A DNA stretch of 64,000 nucleotides, taken from the NCBI RefSeq assembly GCF_001425625.1, contig NZ_LMCP01000023.1, positions 208,487 to 272,486 on the forward strand, in the 5' to 3' direction. The stretch is from Mesorhizobium sp. Root102 (lineage in GTDB: Bacteria; Pseudomonadota; Alphaproteobacteria; Rhizobiales; Rhizobiaceae). The notes beneath the pieces were generated by a model. The model worked only from the letters and a program-made list of their open reading frames with translations, searched no databases and was not told the DNA's origin. Both the position numbers and the translations under genes were made by a program. Numbering within the stretch: the stretch's first letter is position 1; every line of letters starts with the position of its first letter. Below, piece by piece: positions 1-6,991 of this stretch.

Positions 1-110
1 TCGCCGCCAGCTTCGGCTTCGTCGCGCTGATGCTGGTCTCGGTCAACATCTTCGGCGGCTTTCTCGTCACCCAGCGCATGCTGGCCATGTACAAGAAGAA
101 GGACAAGTAG
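1..110 (+). CDS. pntAB: NAD(P) transhydrogenase alpha subunit, part 2, C-terminal end (partial)
   Basis: The window opens inside this gene; the last 35 codons are visible, ending with TAG at 108-110. The peptide contains VNIFGGFLVTQRMLAMYKK, the usual end of the small membrane part of the transhydrogenase alpha subunit in alphaproteobacteria, where the alpha chain is split in two. It lies in the inner membrane and forms the proton channel together with PntB. The pntB start codon is only 7 bases downstream, so the two are co-transcribed. The 5' part is outside the window. Confidence 0.85.
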   Translation, partial: AASFGFVALMLVSVNIFGGFLVTQRMLAMYKKKDK

Positions 111-116
111 AGCGCC

Positions 117-1514
117 ATGAACGCCAACTTCGCGTCCTTCCTCTATCTTGTCTCCGGCGTCCTGTTCATCATGGCGCTGCGCGGCCTGTCGCATCCGACC
201 ACCAGCCGCCAGGGCAATCTCTACGGCATGATCGGCATGGGCATTGCCATTGCCACCACACTGGCACTTGCCACCCCGTCCGCCGGCCGTTTCGGCCTGA
301 TCGTGCTCGGCCTCGCCATCGGTGGCGGCGCCGGCGCCGTCACCGCGCGCCGCATCGCCATGACCTCGATGCCGCAGCTGGTCGCTGCCTTCCACTCGCT
401 GGTTGGTCTCGCTGCCGTCATGGTGGCGGCCGCGGCCATCTATGCCCCGGAAAGCTTCGGCATCGGCACGGATGGCGACATTCATGCCCAAGCGCTGATC
501 GAGATGAGCCTTGGCGTCGCCATCGGCGCCATCACCTTCACCGGCTCGGTCATCGCCTTCCTCAAGCTCGACGGCCGCATGTCCGGCAAGCCGATCATGA
601 TTGGCGGCCGTCACTTCATCAACGCAGCGCTTGCCATCGCACTCATCGTCTTGATCGTGCTGCTGGTCACCACCGAGTCCAAGCTGGTGTTCTGGCTAAT
701 CGTTGCTGCCTCGCTGGTGCTCGGTATCCTGCTGATCATCCCGATCGGCGGCGCCGACATGCCGGTCGTCGTCTCGATGCTGAATTCCTACTCGGGCTGG
801 GCAGCGGCTGCCCTCGGCTTCACGCTCGGCAATCTGGCGCTGATCATCACCGGCGCGCTGGTCGGCTCATCCGGCGCGATCCTGTCCTACATCATGTGCA
901 AGGGCATGAACCGCAGCTTTATCTCGGTCATCCTCGGCGGCTTCGGCGGTGAGACCACGGCCGCGGCCGATGACGGCATCGAGCGCACGGTCAAGCAGGG
1001 CTCGGCCGACGACGCCGCCTATCTGATGATGAACGCGCAAAAGGTCATCATCGTGCCGGGCTACGGCATGGCGGTTGCCCAGGCGCAGCACGCGCTGCGC
1101 GAAATGGCCGACAAGCTCAAGGCCAACGGCGTCGACGTCAAATACGCCATCCACCCGGTCGCCGGCCGCATGCCCGGCCACATGAACGTGCTGCTGGCCG
1201 AAGCCAACGTGCCCTATGACGAAGTGTTCGAGCTCGAGGACATTAACTCCGAATTCGCGCAGGCCGATGTCGCCTATGTCATCGGTGCCAACGACGTCAC
1301 CAACCCTTCGGCCCGCGACGACAAGTCCTCGCCGATCTACGGCATGCCGATCCTCGACGTCGACAAGGCGCGCACCTGCCTGTTCGTCAAGCGCTCGCTC
1401 GGCTCCGGCTATGCCGGCATCGACAACACGCTGTTCTACAAGGACGGCACCATGATGCTGCTCGGCGACGCCAAGAAGATGACCGAGGAAATCGTCAAGG
1501 CGATGGATCACTGA
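117..1514 (+). CDS. pntB: NAD(P) transhydrogenase beta subunit PntB
   Basis: The 465-residue product is the usual size for PntB. It couples proton movement across the inner membrane to hydride transfer from NADH to NADP+, supplying NADPH. The N-terminal 260 or so residues are a series of hydrophobic helices. The C-terminal third is the NADP-binding domain III, with VPGYGMAVAQAQHALREMA near residue 310, AIHPVAGRMPGHMNVLLAEA near 350 and VIGANDVTNPSARD near 395. The ATG lies 7 bases after the pntAB stop, with only a weak ribosome site, so translation is probably coupled. A strong hairpin terminator follows at 1547-1571. Confidence 0.97.
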   Translation: MNANFASFLYLVSGVLFIMALRGLSHPTTSRQGNLYGMIGMGIAIATTLALATPSAGRFGLIVLGLAIGGGAGAVTARRIAMTSMPQLVAAFHSLVGLAAVMVAAAAIYAPESFGIGTDGDIHAQALIEMSLGVAIGAITFTGSVIAFLKLDGRMSGKPIMIGGRHFINAALAIALIVLIVLLVTTESKLVFWLIVAASLVLGILLIIPIGGADMPVVVSMLNSYSGWAAAALGFTLGNLALIITGALVGSSGAILSYIMCKGMNRSFISVILGGFGGETTAAADDGIERTVKQGSADDAAYLMMNAQKVIIVPGYGMAVAQAQHALREMADKLKANGVDVKYAIHPVAGRMPGHMNVLLAEANVPYDEVFELEDINSEFAQADVAYVIGANDVTNPSARDDKSSPIYGMPILDVDKARTCLFVKRSLGSGYAGIDNTLFYKDGTMMLLGDAKKMTEEIVKAMDH

Positions 1515-1546
1515 TCGGCAATCAGCACTGAGACACACCGAGAAAT

Positions 1547-1571
1547 GCCCGGCTTCGCGCCGGGCTTTTTC
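1547..1571 (+). terminator. Rho-independent terminator of the pnt operon
   Basis: A perfect 7-bp stem (GCCCGGC / GCCGGGC) with a short TTCGC loop is followed by TTTTTCTT. It lies 33 bases after the pntB stop. Confidence 0.85.
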
Positions 1572-1626
1572 TTGGCTGACAGCGGTTTCAGGGCTACGAT
1601 GACGACTTCCCGTCTCACCGGCGGGA

Positions 1627-3123
1627 TTGTCGTCAACGGAGACGCTGGTGCCCGATCCCGTCGCATCGCCGGTCACCGGAAAAGCGCCCCACAAGCCGAG
1701 CCAGGCGGTGGTGATCGTGCATGGCATGGGCGAACAGCGGCCGATGGATACGCTGCGCGGCTTTGTCCAGGCCGTCTGGAGCCATGATCCCAGCCGAGCG
1801 CCGTTTTATGCCCATGTCGCCGATCCGGCCGACCCGACCGGCGCGAAGATCAACCAGAGCTGGATCACCCCCGACAGCCGGACAAATTCATACGAACTTC
1901 GCCGCATCACCACGCCTTACGATGTCGATGGCCGCCGCACCGATTTCTACGAGCTTTACTGGGCCGACATCACGCAGGGCACGACGCGGGGGCGGCTTGC
2001 CGCGTGGGTGACAAACCTGCTGTGGCGCAAGCCCGCCGACATTCCGCGCGATGCCCGCAAGCTCTATCTCGTCACTCTTCTGGCCGTCATCGTCGTCCTG
2101 TGCGCGATGCTCGCGCTCGCGACCTCGCTCTGGCAGCAGTATATTTCCTTGGCCGCCGGCCTGTTCGTCACCATCCTGGCCTCGTTCATCATCTGGTCGG
2201 TGGACCGGTTTGGCCTTCCCTATTTCGGCGATGTCGCGGCCTATGTGCGCGCCGAAGCGGCGACGGTCGAGAAGCGCGCGCTGATCCGCGACCGCGGCCT
2301 GAAGCTGCTGAAGCGTCTGATGATGGACGATGGCTACGACCGGATCGTGCTGGTCTCGCACAGCCTTGGGTCGATGATCGCCTATGACCTGTTGCAGATC
2401 TTGTGGGCCGATTTCAGGCCCCAAAAACTGGAGGCCATCCGCGACAAGGCGAAACTGAAGGCGATCCACGCCATCGACAAGGCGACGCTTGTTGCCGACG
2501 GTTCGGCATGGCCCGGCAGCCTGGACGATCTTGCCGGCTTCCGGCGCGATCAGTGGGAGCTTTACCGGCGGCTGCGCACTGGCGATGCCGACCATCGGGC
2601 CTGGAAGATCAGCGATTTCGTCACGCTTGGCAGCCCGCTGACCCACAGCGAATTTCTGGTGACGTACAATCTCGCCGAATTCAGGCGCGGCATTGCCGAG
2701 CGGCTGTTCTCGGCATGCCCCCCGATCGCCGAGAGCGCGACCGGCGGCACAGTGCTCTATCAGGAAGGCCGCAACCGTTCGGGCAAGCCGCGGCGCGCCG
2801 TGCATCATGGCGCGGTGTTTGCGGCGACGCGCTGGACCAACATCTTCGACCGCGGCAATGGCTGGCTGACGGGCGATCCGATCTCCGGGCCGATGGCGGA
2901 AAATTTCGGCCCGGGTGTGCAGAATATTCAGGTCGAGCTGCGCGGCTCACTTGGTCGCGTCTTCACCCACACGTTGTACTGGTCGTTGGCGGCGACCGGT
3001 GTCGAGGTCGCTGCCGGCGACCAGCCTCGCTCGCACCTTGTCGTGCTGCGCGACGCTGTCGACCTCGGCCGCAAGCTGGAGCCGAGCCAGGCGGAAGCGC
3101 GGGCGATACCTCCCGAAAAATGA
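1627..3123 (+). CDS. Membrane-anchored alpha/beta hydrolase-like protein
   Basis: The 498-residue product has two serine-hydrolase signatures. VVIVHGMGEQRP near residues 28-40 is an oxyanion-hole HG loop, and VLVSHSLGSMIAYDLL near 240 is a GxSxG-type nucleophile elbow with Ser in SHSLGS. Between them, near residues 145-190, are two hydrophobic stretches that look like a membrane hairpin, so the catalytic part probably sits at the inner membrane on the cytosolic side. No substrate can be deduced. The start is TTG at 1627 with GGCGGG just upstream; a GTG at 1648 is an alternative. It is a single transcription unit convergent with the next gene. Confidence 0.75.
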   Translation: MSSTETLVPDPVASPVTGKAPHKPSQAVVIVHGMGEQRPMDTLRGFVQAVWSHDPSRAPFYAHVADPADPTGAKINQSWITPDSRTNSYELRRITTPYDVDGRRTDFYELYWADITQGTTRGRLAAWVTNLLWRKPADIPRDARKLYLVTLLAVIVVLCAMLALATSLWQQYISLAAGLFVTILASFIIWSVDRFGLPYFGDVAAYVRAEAATVEKRALIRDRGLKLLKRLMMDDGYDRIVLVSHSLGSMIAYDLLQILWADFRPQKLEAIRDKAKLKAIHAIDKATLVADGSAWPGSLDDLAGFRRDQWELYRRLRTGDADHRAWKISDFVTLGSPLTHSEFLVTYNLAEFRRGIAERLFSACPPIAESATGGTVLYQEGRNRSGKPRRAVHHGAVFAATRWTNIFDRGNGWLTGDPISGPMAENFGPGVQNIQVELRGSLGRVFTHTLYWSLAATGVEVAAGDQPRSHLVVLRDAVDLGRKLEPSQAEARAIPPEK

Positions 3124-3175
3124 GAACGGCGAACGGGATCGGTACTCCACGCGGCGCCTGGCAATTCAAACAGAA

Positions 3176-3210
3176 ATCCACCCCGGGGTTTGGCCCGGAG
3201 TGGATCGATT
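3176..3210. terminator. Possible two-way terminator between convergent genes
   Basis: An imperfect hairpin (ATCCAC-C-CCGG / CCGG-A-GTGGAT) with one mismatch lies between the hydrolase stop and the stop of the minus-strand membrane protein. T-tracts are weak on both sides, so this is only a likely call. Confidence 0.4.
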
Positions 3211-3225
3211 TGCTTCAGGTCCAGA

Positions 3226-4143
3226 TCAGCGGCTGGTCAGGAACACCGCTTCTTCGTCATCGCGCTGCCGGCCACCGAGAGCGGCCGCCGCACTTGCGAT
3301 GAAGGCGCCGATCACCAGCGACAGCGCACCAAGCAGCGCAAAGGTCGCGCTGGCCTTCCTGGCGGTGTCGGCGGCCTGCTGTGCCTTGACCTTGGCGTCC
3401 TGAACCTTGGCGACCAGGGCATCGACACGCGCCTTGGCATCGGCCTCGGAGAGGCCGGTGCGGGCGACGACCAGTTGCGACAGGTAGGTCTTGTCATCGG
3501 CCGAGATTTCGCCTGCCGCGGCACTGGCGACCAGGATGCGCGAGGCTTGGCCTACCGCAACCGCATCGCCGTCGGGACCGGCTGCCGCGAGCTTGCTCGG
3601 ATCAGCCGGACGGAACAGCGAGTCCGCCAGGTAGGATGTCGCATTGTCAGCAGCAGCGCCACCGGCATTGGCGGATGCACCGGCCGATGCACCCATGGCG
3701 GCGCCCGACGCCACGGTCGAGGCTGCCTGCACGCCTGAACCCACCGCGGCGGAAAGCGCCGAGCCCAAAACGCCGACGACGAGCAAGGTGGCCAGCGCCC
3801 AAGCGAGGAAGCCGTGGGCGGTGTCACGGAAATAGACCTCGTCGGTGTGGATGCCGACCCATTTGGTGCGCAGGCGTCCGGCAAGGTAGCCTCCGACACC
3901 GGAGGACAGCCATTGCACGATGACCAGCCAGATCGCGGTGGAGACCGCGAAGGTCGTGACCGACGCGCCGGAGCCAGACCAGGGTGACACCATGCTTAGC
4001 CCCAGCCCCGAGCCGACCAACATGAGGATGAAAGTCAGCGTCGAGGCCGCCAAGGCGCCGGCGATGATCGGTCCCCAACTGACGGCCGTGGTGGATGATT
4101 CTGTTGAAGTTGAAACGTCGACAGCCGATAGGGTGGACTGCAT
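3226..4143 (-). CDS. Rhizobial membrane protein of unknown function (PhnA-like by common label)
   Basis: The 305-residue protein starts with a Ser/Thr-rich leader, then a Gly/Ala-rich helix (WGPIIAGALAASTLTFILML), a second helix near residues 65-90 and a third near 115-140. An Ala-rich stretch follows, then a final helix near 280. There is no catalytic motif. Similar proteins in Mesorhizobium are often labelled PhnA-like, but I see nothing that supports a phosphonate role. The gene lies 9 bases after a 25-codon membrane peptide on the same strand, so the two probably share a transcript. GGGGGAA precedes the ATG. Confidence 0.7.
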   Translation of the reverse strand: MQSTLSAVDVSTSTESSTTAVSWGPIIAGALAASTLTFILMLVGSGLGLSMVSPWSGSGASVTTFAVSTAIWLVIVQWLSSGVGGYLAGRLRTKWVGIHTDEVYFRDTAHGFLAWALATLLVVGVLGSALSAAVGSGVQAASTVASGAAMGASAGASANAGGAAADNATSYLADSLFRPADPSKLAAAGPDGDAVAVGQASRILVASAAAGEISADDKTYLSQLVVARTGLSEADAKARVDALVAKVQDAKVKAQQAADTARKASATFALLGALSLVIGAFIASAAAALGGRQRDDEEAVFLTSR

Positions 4144-4152
4144 GAGTTCCCC

Positions 4153-4230
4153 CTATCGTACGAAAAGCATGATCAGAATGATGATCGGAATCGGAATGCC
4201 GAGCAACCAGAGCAAAATTCCGCGTCCCAT
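4153..4230 (-). CDS. 25-residue single-helix membrane peptide
   Basis: The reverse strand reads M-GRGILLWLLGIPIPIIILIML-FVR then TAG. The whole chain is one hydrophobic helix with a Gly-Arg start, a Pro-Ile-Pro kink and an Arg end. The ribosome site is textbook: AGGAGG five bases before ATG. The stop lies 9 bases before the next gene's start codon, so the two form a small operon. The combination of a perfect ribosome site, a clean start and stop and a pure transmembrane composition makes it very likely translated. Function is unknown; it could be a helper of the adjacent membrane protein or a stress-type small membrane protein. Confidence 0.75.
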   Translation of the reverse strand: MGRGILLWLLGIPIPIIILIMLFVR

Positions 4231-4333
4231 GATGGCCTCCTGTGAGAAATTGTGATCGATGTTGTCACAATGTCCCGAGGGGACTTCCGTTCCGGCGGGT
4301 TAAAAAATGATTTTGTTTGCCACGGGTGAAACA

Positions 4334-4357
4334 ATTGGCGCGCCGCGGCGCGCCAAT
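4334..4357 (-). terminator. Hairpin downstream of gyrB
   Basis: A perfect 24-base palindrome (12-bp half ATTGGCGCGCCG) lies 18 bases after the gyrB stop codon. On the minus strand it is followed by a weak TGTTTC run, with a longer T-rich stretch about 25 bases further on, so it is a plausible terminator for gyrB. Confidence 0.6.
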
Positions 4358-4374
4358 CTCAGAGAACATCGAGA

Positions 4375-6846
4375 TCAGATATCCAGATTGGCGACCGACA
4401 GCGCGTTGTCCTGGATGAACTCACGCCTGGGTTCGACCTCGTCGCCCATCAGTCGCGAGAACAGACTATCCGCGTCCGTCGCGTCATTGACCTTGACCTG
4501 CAGCAGCGAGCGCACGTTCGGATCGAGCGTGGTTTCCCAGAGTTGTTCGGCGTTCATCTCGCCGAGACCCTTGTAGCGCTGCATGGTCAAGCCCTTGCGC
4601 CCGGTCGCGAAGACCGCGTTGAGCAGCGCCAGCGGCCCCGATATGGTCTCGGAGACATCCTTGCGGCGCAGCACCGGTGGCTCGCCATATACTTCCGTAA
4701 GGCGCGGCGCATAGCGGTCGAGCTGGCGTGCATCGGCCGAATTGATCAGCCCCAGGTCCAGATGCGCGTATTCCTTGACGCTGCGCACCGTGCGCTCGAA
4801 CACATAGCCGCCGATGCCCTCGTTCGAGGTCGACATACGACCGGTCCAGCCGCGTTCGGTGTCCTCGGCAATGATGTCGAGACGCTTGGCGATGCGCTCG
4901 GCCATGGCGTTGGCTTGGGCGAGATCGGTGAAGACGTCCGGGTTGAGGCCGCCGGCGATCGCCGCCTGCTCGACCACGCCCCTGTTGTAGCGCGTGTGCA
5001 GGCCGTTGATGAGCTGGCGCACCGCCAGCGCGTCGTCGATGGCGCCGCGCAGGTCCTGTCCGATGCGAACCTCGCCCGAGCCGAGCGTAAGCGATGCTTC
5101 CTCCAGCCCCGAGCCGATCAGGAATTCCTCGAAGGCATTCTCGTCCTTGATGTATTGCGAGCTCTTGCCACGCGTCACTTTGTAGAGCGGCGGCTGGGCG
5201 ATGTAGAGATGGCCGCGTTCGATCAGCTCCGGCATCTGCCGGAAGAAGAAGGTGAGCAGCAAGGTTCTGATATGGGCGCCGTCGACGTCGGCGTCGGTCA
5301 TCAGGATGATCTTGTGGTAGCGCAATTTGTCGGCGTTGAACTCGTCCTTGCCGATCGAGGTGCCGAGCGCGGTGATCAGCGTGCCGATCATCTCGGAGCC
5401 GAGCATACGGTCGAAACGGGCCCGCTCGACATTGAGGATCTTGCCGCGCAGCGGAAGGATGGCCTGGTTCTGGCGCGACCGGCCGCCCTTGGCCGAGCCG
5501 CCGGCGGAGTCACCCTCGACAATGAAGATCTCGGACTTCGCCGGGTCGCGTTCCTGGCAGTCGGCCAGCTTGCCGGGCAATGAGGTGATGCCTAGCGAAC
5601 TCTTGCGGGTGATGTCGCGGGCCTTGCGTGCCGCCTCGCGCGCCGCGGCAGCCTGGATCACCTTGTCGATCACCACCTTGCCTTCGGCCGGATGTTCCTC
5701 GAGCCAGGTGCCGAGAGCCTCGTTGACCAGTCCTTCAACCACCGGGCGGACTTCGGACGAGACCAGCTTGTCCTTGGTCTGCGAGGAGAATTTCGGGTCG
5801 GGAACCTTGACCGACAGCACCGCCGTCAGGCCCTCGCGGCAATCGTCGCCGATCAGCCCCACCTTTTCCCTCTTGGTCAGCCCCGAGGATTCGCCATAGC
5901 CGGTGATCTGGCGTGTCAGCGCGCCGCGGAAACCGGCCAGATGGGTACCGCCGTCGCGCTGCGGGATGTTGTTGGTGAAGGCCAGCACGTTCTCGTGGTA
6001 GCTGTCGTTCCACCACATCGCCACTTCGACGGTGATGCCGTCGCGCTCGGCCTTGATGGCGATCGGTTTGTCGATCAGCGGTTTCTTCATGCGGTCGAGA
6101 TATTTGACGAACTCTTCCAGCCCGCCATCATAGTGCAGTTCATGGCGCACGATGTCGGCATGGCGGGCGTCGGTCAAAATGATTCGTACGCCGGAATTCA
6201 GGAAGGCGAGCTCGCGCAGCCGGTGTTCCAGCGTGCCGAAATCGAACTCGACCATGGTGAAGGTCTCGGACGACGGGAAGAAGGTGATCTCGCTGCCGCT
6301 GCGCCCTTCATAGGTGCCGGGCTGCCTGTCCTGCTCATAGCTGCCGGTAGCCTTCAGCGGAGCGTCGGCATTGCCATGGGTGAAACTCATCTCGAAGATC
6401 TGGCCATTGCGGCGAATCCTGAGCTTCAGCCAAGCCGAAAGCGCATTGACCACCGAGACGCCGACGCCATGCAAGCCGCCCGAGACTTTGTAGGAGTTCT
6501 GGTCGAACTTGCCGCCGGCATGCAGCTGCGTCATGATCACTTCGGCCGCCGAAATGCCTTCTCCGGTGTGGATATCGGTCGGAATGCCGCGGCCATTGTC
6601 GATCACGGTGACCGAACCATCTGGGTTGAGCGTCACGGTGACGAGGTCGGCGTGGCCCGCCAGCGCCTCGTCGATGGCGTTGTCCACCACCTCATAGACC
6701 ATGTGATGCAGGCCCGAACCGTCGTCAGTATCGCCGATATACATGCCGGGGCGTTTGCGGACAGCATCCAACCCCTTCAAAACCTTGATGGAATCGGCGC
6801 CGTATTCGGCTTCAGCGCCGTTGTTGTTGTCGATCTGATCGCTCAT
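4375..6846 (-). CDS. gyrB: DNA gyrase subunit B
   Basis: This is the ATPase subunit of DNA gyrase, which introduces negative supercoils. The 823 residues show a GHKL ATPase N-terminus (RKRPGMYIGDT, EVVDNAIDEA, DNGRGIPTD, GLHGVGVSVVNALS), the QTKDKL loop, the TOPRIM core (FIVEGDSAGGSAKGGRSR, then LMTDADVDGAHIRTLLLTFF) and the C-terminal RYKGLGEMNAEQLWETT motif. Length is normal for alphaproteobacteria. The frame is open further upstream to 6948, but the start at 6846 gives MSDQIDNNNG and avoids a poorly coding leader. It is monocistronic and followed by a palindromic terminator. Confidence 0.97.
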   Translation of the reverse strand: MSDQIDNNNGAEAEYGADSIKVLKGLDAVRKRPGMYIGDTDDGSGLHHMVYEVVDNAIDEALAGHADLVTVTLNPDGSVTVIDNGRGIPTDIHTGEGISAAEVIMTQLHAGGKFDQNSYKVSGGLHGVGVSVVNALSAWLKLRIRRNGQIFEMSFTHGNADAPLKATGSYEQDRQPGTYEGRSGSEITFFPSSETFTMVEFDFGTLEHRLRELAFLNSGVRIILTDARHADIVRHELHYDGGLEEFVKYLDRMKKPLIDKPIAIKAERDGITVEVAMWWNDSYHENVLAFTNNIPQRDGGTHLAGFRGALTRQITGYGESSGLTKREKVGLIGDDCREGLTAVLSVKVPDPKFSSQTKDKLVSSEVRPVVEGLVNEALGTWLEEHPAEGKVVIDKVIQAAAAREAARKARDITRKSSLGITSLPGKLADCQERDPAKSEIFIVEGDSAGGSAKGGRSRQNQAILPLRGKILNVERARFDRMLGSEMIGTLITALGTSIGKDEFNADKLRYHKIILMTDADVDGAHIRTLLLTFFFRQMPELIERGHLYIAQPPLYKVTRGKSSQYIKDENAFEEFLIGSGLEEASLTLGSGEVRIGQDLRGAIDDALAVRQLINGLHTRYNRGVVEQAAIAGGLNPDVFTDLAQANAMAERIAKRLDIIAEDTERGWTGRMSTSNEGIGGYVFERTVRSVKEYAHLDLGLINSADARQLDRYAPRLTEVYGEPPVLRRKDVSETISGPLALLNAVFATGRKGLTMQRYKGLGEMNAEQLWETTLDPNVRSLLQVKVNDATDADSLFSRLMGDEVEPRREFIQDNALSVANLDI

Positions 6847-6991
6847 GAAAACCTGTTGTCTGGATGCCGCTTGCACGGCGCTGAAAATCGGCCCCGAATC
6901 GCGCCTCTGATATGGACTAGATATAGGCGCTAAAGGCGGTTTTTCCAAGGTTTGCGAGCATTTCGGGGGCGAACTCCCGGCCGGCAGCCGG

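Noticed and set aside
867..1727. Minus-strand frame opposite pntB
   Set aside because: Antisense to pntB and across its terminator; composition is typical of a GC-driven shadow.
5692..6933. Long plus-strand frame opposite gyrB (413 codons)
   Set aside because: It lies fully antisense to a certain gene; high GC at codon position 3 creates such frames, and the translation shows no family motif.
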